From NCBI GenBank assembly GCA_963575645.1, contig OY754475.1, positions 2,976,001-3,040,000 on the forward strand: 64,000 bases of DNA. Direction: 5' to 3'. Both the position numbers and the translations under genes were made by a program. The first letter of the stretch is position 1, and each line of letters starts with the position of its first letter. Positions 12,939-25,007 of the stretch are shown piece by piece. The notes beneath the pieces were generated by a model, which was given only the letters and a program-made list of their open reading frames with translations, did no database searches and had not been told where the DNA came from. The DNA comes from Xanthostigma xanthostigma (taxonomy: Eukaryota; Arthropoda; Insecta; Raphidioptera; Raphidiidae).

Positions 12939-15900
12939 CTGAAAATGGAAAAAAAATTTGTAACTTTCGAACTGATTTATTTTACTCATCCTTGTAAAAT
13001 CAGTGCGTACGATTGATTGATTAAAAAATTCATTTTAAGCAAGATTCTAATTTCAGACGGTCATTTGCCTCTGGACTTTGTTTATAGTTATTCCGAAAGC
13101 AGTTCTTAATTGAACTTTGACAAAAAAAGTAGTCCATATCCTTCCCCAGGCTTCAAACTATCTCCATATTAAATTTCATCACAATCGGTTCAGTCGTTTG
13201 GCCGTGAAAGCATAACAGACAGAGTTACTTTTGCATTTATAATATCAGTGTGGATGATTTTTCAGTTTTCAATGACGTGAAATGTATTAATGGCCCGCTG
13301 AAGAAGAAAACTGCAACACAACATCAATTACGATGTTCATGAAATACAGCCGCAGGTGTCTCGTGTTGAAAGGACTCTCACCTCAAACTAATTAATATTT
13401 AATTCAGTTTGATCGGTAATTTTGAAACACTGTCGTTGTCACATATATACGTCACGTGTCATCGTCTACTTTGTTTTTTTCTGGAATATTGATAGTAAAA
13501 TTAAAGCAAACAGATAATCATCAAAAAAGAAACATTCAATTATTTCATTTTAAATCGAATTTGATTTTAACAATTTTTTCTTTAGCACCAAACAAAATAT
13601 CCTTGAAAATATTTTTTAAACGTTAAACAATCTTTACGCCTCAACGTTTTTTTCAATATCCGTTTTCTCGCTACAAAAATAACTGAAGAATAATTTATTT
13701 TCGCTGTTCGTTTTTTTGTGCAAAAAATAATGCCTGATAACATGAAAAGCGTTTCGATCCTGTATTCAAGATAAAAACAAAAATTCGTAAACTAAAACAT
13801 TCGACTATTAATAACAAAAGAATATCACAAATTACTGTAATTAATTTTGTAGAAAAGCTATTAGTTAATGTCGAGTAACTGCCTCAAATCGATTTGTCAT
13901 TTAAATCGCGACGGCCATTTTATAAACAAAAAAAAAGACAATCAATCCTTGGTACTCCTAAATGTGTAAACATTCAGAATCGAACACAATGACAGTAACA
14001 CATAACCTCAAAAAATTTTTACCAAAGAATAGTTGACACACGACTTAACATTTTATTTACTCAAACTAACTGACATTCGGGTGGGGGGGCAGACGGCGTC
14101 AGTCAATATTATGAAACGCTACTTGTCTCTGTTAATCTCATAACTCGAGAACTACTGATTCTATTTGTGTGCCTTTTTGAAACTACGCGTTGTAAAAAAT
14201 AATTAGTGAATTAAAAATTTGAATCGCGTATAACTTCTAACGCGCGTCTTTTTTTCATGCATAAATTAAGCCCGTTAGAATCCGTCGATTATTTACAGTC
14301 GATATAATTTTAATTATTCAGCGAGGAAACGGGAATAACACAAATCGCGAAAATGCGGCGTTAATAAAAATAAATGTCGCGGCATAGATGACGGTGTATG
14401 AGAATAAGAGAGAGAAGAAGTAGGTAGTGTTATGTAGTTAAAGAAAGACGACATTATATTATCTCTGGTAGCTCTCGGGGAACATCACTTAGCGACAGAC
14501 GTGACTGGAACAATCGGGCTGCTGTAGTTAGGATTGACGTAGGGGCAATGTGTGGCATCTGCGGTATGTGCCCGCGACGAGGGGTGTCCAACAAATACTT
14601 CGAAATGACGTCGCTCACATCTGACAGACAGGCACAAAAAATAGTACTCTAGAATGTCAGTAAAAGCTTTCGATAAACACAGACGGACCCTTCTATTTTA
14701 TTTATCATCTGTTTTGGTAAAAATTCCTACAAAAATCGTACAATTGGGCTTTTGAATGAAATTTTTTTTTGTCATAAATGGAAAGATCGTATATAAGTTT
14801 TATAACAAAACTATTTTTCTTTTTTTTATTTTCGTTATAATTAAAAAGTTATATCAAATTAAAAATAAATATTTGTACCCAGTTCCGAGAACGCGCCGAC
14901 ATTTCCCGAACGTAATGTGACGTCATAATGTTAATTTCTATTATCATCTCTTGCAATTGACACAGTGTTTTAACACTTTTAACCTCTCATTGATTGAATA
15001 CAGTCAATATATTAAGAAATTTATTAAAAATGTTGAATCTGAAATGTTATCGTGCTTGTAAACAATATTTTTTTATACTAAATTTAGGATAGTTTTAGTC
15101 AATACACATGTAGAAGCCATTGATAGTATACTGCGTATATAAATTTTAACAATATGACGTCACAATTGTCAAAAACAATTTTAGTGCGTTTGCAGTCACG
15201 TGATTTTTTTAAATATTTTATCAATTTTAAATTGCTTATAATTGATTTAAAAAAAGTTTTTTGAAAGTTTTCCGCATCGATAATCAATATTATTTATAAT
15301 AAAGTTTTAAAATACAATAAAAAAATCATTAATTATTTTTTTTCAAAAGCCTAATTAAGAACGTTGTTAAGCCGCTGTGCTGTGCGATTTTTTGGGGTTT
15401 CGTAATGGCACAAAAAAGGCATGTCCGTTCGTCTGTATGTTCGTATGTCATCGCTTTGTAGCTCCGCAATCTTTCCATCGATTCGAATGAAATTTTATAA
15501 GCAGATGCAATTGTATAATGAAATTTCCAAAAATTAATTTAAGGGGTTGCTTTCCCTACATAGAATGGAGGGATGGAAAGTTTGTATTTTCTCGCAGCCA
15601 ACTACACGGGGTATCACTGGTGAATATTTCCCAAGATATAAGTTTCTAAAGTCGTTAATAATGAAGGTATTGGTGTACAGGTCTTTAAAAATGCATTACA
15701 ACTGTTTCTTAGGTAATAATGAGTCTCCCCCATCTAACTGTGCAACCATGTGATCTGTCAAATCTGCTTGACTGGTTTTCACGAGTTTCTACGCAAAGTA
15801 CCCTGTTATTTTTCCTGCAAAATTGATAATTAAAAAATCAATCTCCTTGGTTTCCGGGCTTGTAAGCTAGACATTATCAAAGACGAAAGGTAAGTGTGCT

Positions 15901-18900
15901 GTCGTGTGAGTGGTCTCTAGTCGTAATACGTACTACGACCGAGTAGAAAACGCTGAGCATAAAAGAAGTACACTTCGCTCTGAATCACATCGCTTTTGTC
16001 AATGTCTAGCGCAGTTGTAGACGAAACGGAAACTGGAAATCAAGAAGAATTCGAACAACGCCGCTCGTGATAGACTTGGATAAATAAAAGACAGTTTGTA
16101 CAGCCCTGTATCACATTAGCTACTTCATGTGTGTTCATTGATAGCGCGTAAAAGCTCCATTGAAAGCCACACGAAACTACATCTCGTTAACCACACACAT
16201 GCTATGTTGAATTCAGACGTCTTTGTCTTCTCATTTACTCTCACGTTGTTTTTTCTGTGAGACTGACAGAAACAACAATAGATTTTGAACCCGCTGTAGT
16301 CAAATATATCCTTTTTGGCCGTTATGTAAATTCACGATAATCTCTCGTGTCGTTATAATTTTCGAAATTGCTTTTAAAACACGGTTTTAATGACCCGGTT
16401 TGAAAATTCCCTCCATAATTAATGTGTGTGTGTTTTGTTTTATTTTCGGTAATTTACAGTACCGACAAAAGCATAAACGATCTCGTAAATTCGTCGAAAC
16501 AACAAATAAACGTTTATTTACCCGTCGCATGTTTTTGAGTTAGTGGTGGAAGCAACGGGTCACCTCCACCACATTCTGTAGATTTTTATAAATTTGATTT
16601 TTAACGATAGTGCAATTGTTTTTTATTTATTGCAAAGAAAAAGAGGAATTTTCTTTTTTTTCTATTAAACAAATCCGCTTAATAGTTCATTTTCTACTTG
16701 AAGTCAGTAAATTACGTTCATCATAAACGTCGCTGCAATGCTTCGAAAAGATTTACTACTGGTTTTTTTAAATTTCAAGTCGATTAGTCAGTGGCGTAAC
16801 CGTAAAAGTTTGTTTTCGTTAAACTTTTCCAGCGTATTTTATTGTTGTACGGCTTTTTTATACAAATTTGCGTGGAAGATTGTTATAAAAATGTGCGTGT
16901 CGAAGTACGACTTTTGTTTTAATTGATAATATCACAAAAAAAATGGATCTCTCGTGTCGTTTTGTCTGACTAACGTTCATTTATTATTTTTATATGCAAT
17001 TTCTAGTTTAACAATAAGCATCTCGATCGTCGGTCGACATTTTTTTTTTTGTTTTACGCAAAAACAGTCGAACGTTATGCACTGTTTTAATTGGTTGTTT
17101 TAGATGACGCGATTTGTTTCTACAATTCTATCTACAAATCGATGATTTTTAAAGTTACAAATTAAAACTTTTAAAAACAAGCTTTTAGTGCAATGGACTA
17201 GAACGAAAAAAATAAAAAGCAAAAAATAACCTGACCCAAAATCGACATGCAAGATGACTAACTAACAAACATGTGAAGATGGATAAAACCTTGTAAAAAG
17301 TAGTCCATTTTTTATTGGGAAAACAGTTGAACGCTATTGACTGTTTTATTGATTTAGATGACACGTTTCCTTTCATGAAACGTGACTAAAAAAAATTTGT
17401 GACTTTTTGTACGGCAATGTTCATAGTTCACGTTTCTCAACTTACAGAATAAAGTATCTTTTTTATCTTCAATAATGTCAATTTCATCGGCTATTTCGTC
17501 GACAAACCTAGGCGAATATCTTCCTCTTTCAGTTACTTCCTCCGGGAATTGTACTTCAATAGCTGTCGATTTCAGGAACTTCTCAACCTGAAAAGATATT
17601 ATGTAATTTTATAACACTTCAACTTTTCTCTAATGTGACTTCTCCACAATTTAACACGTTTTATGATTTCTGTTTTATTAGTTTGTTACGCAAACTTCTA
17701 AAAATATATAACTTTTACGTAATTATTTTTTTTATTTACAGTTGACTCCCCCAAAGAACACGCCCACCAGGATAAGAACTTCAAGTAATGTAAGTGTTGT
17801 AGTCTTTCAGTTCATTATATTTTGTCTTATTGTTTGTGTTGAACATAAATATGCAGATTCTGCTTGGTATATCGATTGAAAGATCTATTTAAAAAAAAAA
17901 ACTACTTATACTAGATTTTTAATGCTCATGGATTGTATAATTTCCAAGTCGTTTAAGTAATTACGTTATAAATAATAAAATTGTAATAAAACAAAACTAA
18001 TCATCAAAAATGGGATGTTAAGGTTGTTAAAAACAGCAATCAATATTTGCACAGAAGTGCTTCTATTTCTCTCTCATACGTTCAGCATTTATTAAACAAA
18101 GATGGGACACAGTAATGCAAATCACATGGCCGTTTCCATTTTACCAAAATGAAAATTGATATTAAAAAACAGTCAGTTTAATGCGTAGGCCATTAAAATC
18201 AACTATATGTCCATATTGTACACGAATTCAAAATTATCATGTAACGTTTTGCTGTTTTTGATTTATTCTTTATGCAGTATTTTTACTAAACATTTTATGG
18301 TCATTTCTGGTGGACAGAAAACCTGTAAAAGACGAAAATGGAATATTTTATGGTTGCCAAGAAATAAATACGTCTCTCAAAAGCGCAAAAGATATTTTCG
18401 AAATGCTTGTGGATATTTTCAAAAATTTATAAATGCACTAACTTTGTTTACTCTTTATTTTAGACTAGAAAAAACACGGTTTTTTTTTATTTCCGCGTCA
18501 GTCGAGCAAAGTTAAGTGCACAGGGAATCAGAGACAAGTAACAGGTCTCCAAGGACGTTATGCGAATTAGCTGAAAATATACTTGTAAATAATATAGCGT
18601 GTGTAATTTCGGAAACACAGCCGTATCTGAACTCCGAAGTCCCACTTAGATAATATTATAAAGTGTCATGGCATCCCTTCGTCCTTTTAAGGGTGTTATG
18701 AATATTGATAAATTGCTACCGACGTTCATTTTCACCAAAACATCATTTAAAAGCTATATACAAGATGAAACAAAACAATTTTCATTTCAACTTTATTGTT
18801 GCGAAACATAAAAAAGCGCGTTTGGTTGGGAGAAAAAAAACCGTGAAATTGGTGCGATGTTACGTTTTTACGCGTCAGATTAAACATGGCTTTAGTTGAA

Positions 18901-21900
18901 GGCGATATCTAGATAACAGGGCGACATTCAGTTACTAGTATTTCGTTAGATGATGCTTGCTTTGAGTATTTATAACTTGGCTTTTGTTAAAGGATGACAG
19001 GGCAAAATTTAGTTACATGGCGATAATTAGTTACTTAGAATTTCGTTAGTTGACAGGGCGAAGTTTAGTACATGACAGGGTGAAATTCAGTTAGTAGAAT
19101 TATCTTAGTTGGCAGGGCGAAATATGGTTGCTGGAATTTCGCCTAAAATGCTTAACATCTGCCAAGCTTGTGTTTGTTTTTATAATAATTGTTTCATACA
19201 CCAGTTCAAACTGATTTTGTGTCTGGATTGGTGGTGAGAGAGTCCTCTTAAACTTGTTAAAAACGAGTCAGGCGTAATAGCTTCTAGTTTCATAGTTAAT
19301 CAACAGACATTGATTGTCGGGTTTGAGACAATCGAAAACTTGTAGAATAATAGATACCTTTCTCGTAAGAAACTTGACGAACTGATCCCATTCAGGCTCG
19401 TCAGCTCTTGGTTCCGACGAGTACTCGAACGGCTGGTGTGCCAACGCCCTTAAATGTTCACTGGGCATTCTAATTATACGGGCATTGTCTGTTAGCCGAT
19501 ATTGTGCCTGCAATCATACAAAAGAGAAAATCAAGTACAGTAAAGATATTAACACTTTAAGCTGCGGTTCTTAAACGTCATAGTTTTATAGACTTTAAAA
19601 GAAAACTGCTTGACGTCCAGTCATTACAGTCAAAATAAGTACTGAAGGAGCTGTTTCCAAACAGTACAAATAATAAAGTTCTCATCGATACAGTGCAATC
19701 ACCGAAAGTGGTAACAATAATTCGTGTATCCTACTAAATACAAAAAATATTAAATAGTTTTTTTATTCAACTCGAGATTTACTATCGGAAACTGCTGCAG
19801 TATTTTTTTTCACGTTAAACTCAACCGGAAGTGTACAATCTTTTTTTTTTTCAAACTGCTATTTTTACATTTTCGAAATCTCCATTTCTTTTATCTAATA
19901 AATTTATAATTTTAATAAAGTTGCATAAGAAAATATTCTAGAAAAACGTTATCAATTTGTTTATTAATCATCTGTACATAAAAATAAAATAATTTAAACA
20001 CAAGCAACTTTGATTTATCCAAACTGCAATCACCAAATTTAAAATCTATTGTTTTAAAACTCATTGAAACTTAAAACCATATTGTGGTCAGTAATTGATG
20101 TATAAAATTGGTAATGCATAGCCGAGTCCTTAGGGAAACACAGCAGTGATTGGATAAACTGTAAAATATATAAAATGAAATTAAAGTATCATTGTGCGGC
20201 TTTCGAGCGCTGTTTCGAATGAAAGCTCTTGAGTAAAAGCGTTCCATCAGGGTATTACTCTTTACCTCTTGAAGTAAGAGGATTTGATGGAATGAACGGG
20301 TGAATGACATAATTGAACAATACAAGAATTCGGCTTGAATACGAGATCAACCCGTCATACCCTTTCCAACTGGAATGTACTTCAATTTTTTACATTTCAA
20401 TGAATATTGATACACGATAGAACAGACTTTGCCAACCACATAATCCGTACAGATATTTACAATACACAATATCAGTTACAAATAACTGCAGACGTTTTTT
20501 TTTGTCGATTGATTAAGGACGTAGTCCTATGTTCAGGCTCGTTTTCAACCGTTATTTCAGAATTTTTTTTTAATATCAAAATAATGTACGATGTTTTCAA
20601 TTTTGTTACATGTTTTTACTGACATCGTAAACTAAGAAAAAACATTTTTTTTTTGCTTAATTTTACGCCATTTTATAATTGTTTTTTTAACCTTAAGTAG
20701 ACAACTTTAAATGGAGGTGGGTGGATAGCGCGGGTGATAACGTCACTTGGAGTCATCTGAATTATTAAAATTTAATTGGTTATTGTTTCGTAGGCTTGCG
20801 GCTCTATCCCGTACTAGAAATAAACATTTTTATTGATAAATAACAAAATGGCGGGTTTTAGAAAAAAAATCGTGATTTTTTCGTTGAAAATCGGTTAAAA
20901 AAATAGAAATAATTTTTATAATTAAGTAATTCTAGCACCGGACTGAGCTATTGTTGTGTAGAATACCCTGTGCAAAACTGAAAGCAATCGGTTGTATACA
21001 ATTGTTTCAATCACCCGCGCCGCTTAGAAAAACGTAGTTTTGAGAAAAACGCGTTTAAAGTTTTAATTTCAGATTTCTTACAAAAAAATAAAAATGAATA
21101 TTTACACTTATCAGCTATGCCTGGTGTATAGTAAACCTTCCGTTTCTTCAAAGGCATCATTTTCTGCTAATTTGTTTGCTCTACTCTGCGAGAGTATAAG
21201 GGTAACGTGATAACAATTGAGGTAAAAGTCTTACCGTAAGACCGTTGCTGCTCTCGACTATATGCTGTAGCTTTGTAAATATTTAATATTTCGGTCTAAA
21301 ATTTTTACAGTATTTTCTCAATATATTATACTTACTAAAAATGTAAAAAAATAAATTCGTTTTTTCAAAACCCGAACACCAGACTACGTCCTTAAGTTGT
21401 AAGACAATTGATTTTTTATAAAAGGCAAGTAACTGCGTAGAAATAAAAATATTATTGTTCTCCATTAATCGATATTTGAGACCTATCGCTGTCGCATGTC
21501 TTTGTCACTGTTTCATCGCGACTTGATTTTTTTTATGGTTGTAGAAGTCTAGAAAATAATTTTTCGATCGTACTGTAGCATGGAGATTATGTTCGTAAGA
21601 AAATTATATATTATTCAGTGAAACATCATCTTTGTATAATTTTCGTTTGCTTGTGCTACACTAAATACCTTCTGATTAATAGCTTTGGAAAATTAAATCA
21701 GAGCTTGATGCCTGCCTAACGATAAAAACAAACATAAGAAAATGTCAGACATTTGCGCAAAACATTTTTATTTTCCGAACGCTCTCTGTTTATTATATAA
21801 TTTTTTTCAACAGATTAACTGAAGTTAAAAATTACTCAAAAGCTTACTGTCTAGGTTTTAAATAAGCTTTTGCCAATTTGTGACCTGTCAGCTTTTTTTT

Positions 21901-23205
21901 ATATAAATGAAACAGACATTATAAACGTCAGCTGTAAATATACAGGATGAATTTATAATTTTCTCTAGTAGACGCGTGAGCTGTAGTTCATTGTTAAAGA
22001 AATTGTATATAAATAAATATCAATAATATTATAAACAGATAAAGTTTGGATGTAAAAGGTAATCTCCGAAACTACTCATCGTATTTCAAATTTTTTTCCG
22101 CCAATATTTAAAATGGATCTTCAGGATGGACATACACTATATATTATCGCGTTATAATAAAATTGCTTTTCGTGGAGACCAATTTTGCAACGTAAGTCGA
22201 CGAATAAAACCTTGGCAATAAAAATTCATTTATGACATTTCTAGAAGTATTATTAATGAAAGTGTATGCGTTTGTGCTTCAAGCGGAATGATAAAATCAA
22301 TAACGTTAGTCCTAGGCAAAATATTCTATTGAATAAATGTTTGATTCAAACCTTTGTAAAGAAGTCATCCAGTGAATTGAGTGCGTGTGATTTGAAGCAT
22401 TCAGCCAAATCTCCGTTCAGACACGCTGAATTTGTTTTGGCCACATAGGGATCCTTATCAGCTCCTGTGCCAAGTCCTATCAAATCCAGCAAATCCTTGC
22501 CTGCGAAACATATTTACGGTCATAAGGTATATAAAAAAATATACATGGCCTATATCTCGATTTGTTTTTAAAATGACCGAATCAAAACTTAATATGTATT
22601 CGTAAATGGGATGATTAATGAACAAGATGCCGATAAATCATTTACGATATATTTGCAGATCACACTTACGAATGAATGTAGAAAAATCTGGGACAGTCTG
22701 TATAGAGAAAAAAGTGCAAAGAAAAACATTTCATTTCCTCCCAAATCAGATGAAAAGGGCTTCTTGGTAGTTCTTTAATTCATTATTGATTAATTCAGTT
22801 TGGGGGCATACAGTGGGTTTCGTTTCACTTGATAATTTATAAACAAAACAAGTTAAGAGGGCTTTGCCTGGACAGCTATTTAGTCGCCACTGTTTTATCG
22901 GATTTAAATTATATTCATATCCTAAAGGTCCAAATGATCTGTTGTGCCAAATGAGCCGAACCGGACCAAAAACAAAATATTCTATTTTAAAATGACTTGA
23001 CTCTATTCCTTTCTCTTTTGCATAAATTATTGTCCCAACCAATTTGAATTCAATTCTGACTTGCTGTAAAAAAATACGTACCTGTTCTGTGAGTTCCGTC
23101 TTCTTTCAAATAGTCAGGTACATAGTTTCCATCTTGTCCGGCCGACTGCAGCGCCACAATGGACACGGCGGTCATTATAAGTAACCATTTGGCACAGTGT
23201 AACAT
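12460..23205 (-). CDS. Osiris family protein (DUF1676), 347 aa, five coding exons
   Basis: CDS join on the minus strand: 23205-23082, 22500-22352, 19507-19358, 17587-17446, 12938-12460 (1,044 nt including TAG). All introns are GT-AG and the frame is kept throughout. Residues 1-22 form a signal peptide (LLIMTAVSIVAL core). Residues 66-91 carry the family's N-terminal pair, Cys68 and Cys76, in an ACLNGDLAEC-type motif. Residues 138-156 give the premembrane motif KVEKFLKSTAIEVQFP. A basic block (RKRLRK, 190-195) precedes two hydrophobic segments, 196-224 and 225-247, the second ending KLCKP. The tail is rich in His, Gly, Ser and Tyr, with HHH and GGSHGGS. Length and order fit Osiris proteins, which are secretory or membrane proteins of insect cuticle-forming epithelia. 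The exact orthologue number cannot be assigned. No defect was seen. Confidence 0.92.
13123..13257 (+). repeat. RTE-like 3' tail, family B
   Basis: Carries the phrases 'ccccaggcttcaaactatct', 'aaatttcatcacaatcggtt', 'cataacagacagagttactt' and a 'tttataatatcagtgtgg' end. This is the widespread insect tail in which 'atttcatcaaaatcggttca' precedes 'aacagacagagttacttt'. It is a single, slightly decayed copy inside intron 4. Confidence 0.6.
15388..15540 (+). repeat. dispersed insect repeat fragment
   Basis: A 'ttttttggggtttcgtaatg' start followed by 'gtccgttcgtctgtatgttc' and 'cgctttgtagctccgcaatc', then 'cgattcgaatgaaatttt'. This order of phrases is familiar from dispersed insect repeats, but no boundaries or family could be set. 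Confidence 0.3.
15957..16088 (+). other. tiny putative unit: TATA-like box, 22-aa ORF, AATAAA
   Basis: A 'gcataaaag' box at about 15957, ATG at 16002 opening a 22-codon frame that ends TGA at 16070 (MSSAVVDETETGNQEEFEQ then RRS), and AATAAA at about 16083. The frame has few A/T-biased codons compared with its surroundings. It could be a fragment of a retrocopy or chance. No family was recognised. Confidence 0.2.
17062..17370. repeat. spaced direct repeat beside exon 4
   Basis: Units at 17062-17120 and 17319-17370 share 'aaaacagt.gaacg..at', 'actgttttaatt' and 'tttagatgac.cg'. They are about 257 bp apart, the second ending some 75 bp from the exon 4 donor. Local duplication is the simplest reading. 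Confidence 0.5.
17446..17587 (-). CDS. Osiris gene, coding exon 4
   Basis: 142 nt, residues 142-188 plus one base. It begins VEKFLKSTAIEVQFPEE, the conserved premembrane motif, and ends in an acidic stretch (DEIADEIDIIEDKK). The acceptor is cttttcag and the donor is a full consensus, T/GTAAGTTG. Confidence 0.9.
17588..19357 (-). other. intron 3 of the Osiris gene
   Basis: 1.8 kb, no further exon seen. It contains the degenerate minisatellite at 18914-19142. The rest is unique AT-rich sequence. Confidence 0.6.
18914..19142. repeat. degenerate minisatellite, ~20-38 bp phrases
   Basis: Repeated phrases of the form 'gacagggcgaaattcagtta' followed by 'ctagaatttcgttagtt' start near 18914, 18996, 19053, 19073 and 19110, with diverged spacing. 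The array lies inside intron 3 of the Osiris gene. Confidence 0.6.
19358..19507 (-). CDS. Osiris gene, coding exon 3
   Basis: Exactly 150 nt, phase 0 on both sides, residues 92-141 (AQYRLTDNARIIR ... FVKFLTRK). The acceptor is gattgcag and the donor AAG/GTATCT. Confidence 0.9.
19508..22351 (-). other. intron 2 of the Osiris gene
   Basis: 2.8 kb. It holds a family A tail (22022-22220), a ~59-nt imperfect hairpin (20240-20298) and, at about 20722 and 21010, two facing 'gcgcgggtga' / 'tcacccgcgc' words that may be ends of a short element. No extra exon was found. Confidence 0.6.
22022..22220 (-). repeat. RTE-like 3' tail, family A
   Basis: Reverse-complement copy that includes the terminal part ('aatattataaacagataaag') through the 'gcaacgtaagtcgacgaata' head. 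It lies in intron 2, 132 bp from exon 2. Confidence 0.6.
22352..22500 (-). CDS. Osiris gene, coding exon 2
   Basis: Encodes residues 42-91 including the paired cysteines 68 and 76, the most family-typical part of the N-terminal half. The acceptor is tttcgcag and the donor AAG/GTTTGA is weak at position +5. Composition is clearly more GC-rich than the flanking introns. Confidence 0.9.
23082..23205 (-). CDS. Osiris gene, coding exon 1
   Basis: Encodes residues 1-41 plus one base: ATG at 23205, signal peptide, then a short polar stretch (DGNYVPDYLKEDG). The donor reads CAG/GTACGTA. An acceptor (cattttcag) lies one base before the ATG, so the first coding exon is internal and a 5' UTR exon must lie upstream. 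Confidence 0.9.
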
Positions 23206-24330
23206 TCTGAAAATGACCCACACTCATTTAAATAAAAGTAAAGCACCATAAACAACAATAAAACGGTATAATTATTTTATTCCACACAAATCACCACCGA
23301 TATTTGATAATAAACTGGATCAAGAAGTCTTGATTGCGCTTAAATCTAAAGTTGTAAACAGTTTCCCCCTAATAGGGTGAAAACTTCTATGTGTTGAGTT
23401 ATTTCTCCACTGAATTTTCGCTGTGTGTATATTTTCTCTCGAAAGAACTGACGAAGTTCCGTTGGTATGACAGTGTTTGCGAGATGTTGTCTCTCTCTAT
23501 ACTAATACGGTCGACAACATGTTTTTAAAGAGAATCAACTTTATACCAGAGCTTCGCAAACGATACGTTCGAGCTGCCTTCTCGAAAAGAATTAGAGTAA
23601 ATAATATAGTTTTTTATTTTAACGAAACAACACGAACGGATTTTCGTTATCGCGACTACGCATTGAAAATCAACATGGCGGCGAGTGAACAGCTGATTTA
23701 TTTTAGGTTATTCGAAAAAATACTTTCAAGTAAATCAGATCGTTGTTAGGTCATTTTAATTTAATTTTGCTACACCAGCAACTTCGTGACGTTACTGATG
23801 TCGTTTCCATAGTTACCACACATAAAACTATGGTTATAGCACCGTTACCATCGCGAAATAACGCGGGTACCTTGTTTTTTCAATTAATTGCGCATTATGC
23901 TATTATTTATCGTTATTTCAAAATAATATTTCGAAGTTATAAGCCGACGATGAGATGGACAACTTTGTAAATGAAGGAATTATTTTTTTTTATCCAATTA
24001 GTAAAAATTTACAGTCAGTAATCTTGAATTATTTAATATCGTGACTGGATTTTATGAAGAGCTTGTTTGGTAACTGCTGTTATATTCAATAATGCCGTTA
24101 TTTCTGTACTTTATCACTTTACCGTGCGTACTTACCTGGCGGAAATTAATTTTGAATGTTTTCGTGTGTTAATTTTAAGTGTAACACAATGTCCAAATTG
24201 TTACTAAAATTAATTTTTGTACACACGGAACCCCGGCTGTGATGAATTTCGTGTTCGAAAACATTGTCGGTTGTATTGTATGTACGTTTTTTTAATGAGA
24301 AGACGCGGATCTTCTTTATTAAAAAGTTAC
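23206..24330 (-). other. probable 5' non-coding exon and first intron of the Osiris gene
   Basis: The acceptor before the ATG (exon begins 23206) calls for an upstream exon. On the minus strand CGCCAG/GTAAGTACGC gives a strong donor with the exon ending at 24136. The exon would run back to a start near 24300 and holds no long ORF. The resulting intron is 23207-24135. Inferred from splice consensus only. Confidence 0.5.
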
Positions 24331-24346
24331 AAAAATATATATATAA
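24330..24346 (-). promoter_or_regulatory. candidate TATA box of the Osiris gene
   Basis: Minus-strand TTTATATATATATTTTT about 30 bases before a likely transcription start near 24300 and about 200 bases before the 5' exon donor. AT-rich composition makes chance matches common. Confidence 0.3.
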
Positions 24347-25007
24347 ATCTGGCACTAGTTTTTATCCGAGACTTAACTTGGTTTTAACTGAAAGTTTATC
24401 TTAATCCGAACGTAACCGGGCTTTTCATTATTGATAGTCCCATCAAAATTGGTTCAACAAATCTCGAGCGATGTCGGTACAAATAGATATAATTCTGGAA
24501 GTATGTTTTCTTGTATTATTAAAAAATGATAAATGTCCGTCTGTCTGTACCGGCTTCCATTTTGATAGTTTGTTTTTTTGGGAAAGGTTTAGGTCTATAA
24601 TAACTGTTTGAGCCTGGTTCGCGTGGGCTGCAAATTGAATGGAACCAAGCTGAATTGCAATTAGTGTGCGAAAATACTAATTATAACAATAAGTCGCGGA
24701 TCAGTTAGTAACTGAAATTTGAAATAAAAAATTTAAATGTGATTTTTTACGGGGTTAACTTATTTGCATTTAGAAAGCTTGCTGCATTCTTTAATAAGCT
24801 TAGAACTTTATAGCGGAAATGGATTACAATTCCAGATGGTGCAATCGATAATGAAATAATAAATGCTATTTCATGTAGGTAAACAAGTAAACTTGTACTT
24901 TTTTTTAAGTTTTGAAGACCGCTTTGAAAAGCTTTTATGCAGGGGTGATTTATTAGCTCACCGACAAACTTTGACGGATGAAAGCTCATGTAATTTTAAA
25001 GAAAAAA

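Larger units (their letters stand above)
12939..17445 (-). other. intron 4 of the Osiris gene (4.5 kb)
   Basis: The longest intron of this gene. It holds a second type of RTE-like tail (13123-13257), a GC-richer island (about 14370-14600), a dispersed repeat (15388-15540), a tiny plus-strand unit (15957-16088) and a direct repeat next to exon 4 (17062-17370). No further Osiris exon was found in it. Confidence 0.7.

Noticed and set aside
23477..23749. 90-codon plus-strand frame in the first intron of the Osiris gene
   Set aside because: No recognisable motif, and it lies antisense within the intron. The 'aacatggcggcgagtgaac' start-like context is internal to the frame and not linked to splice sites.
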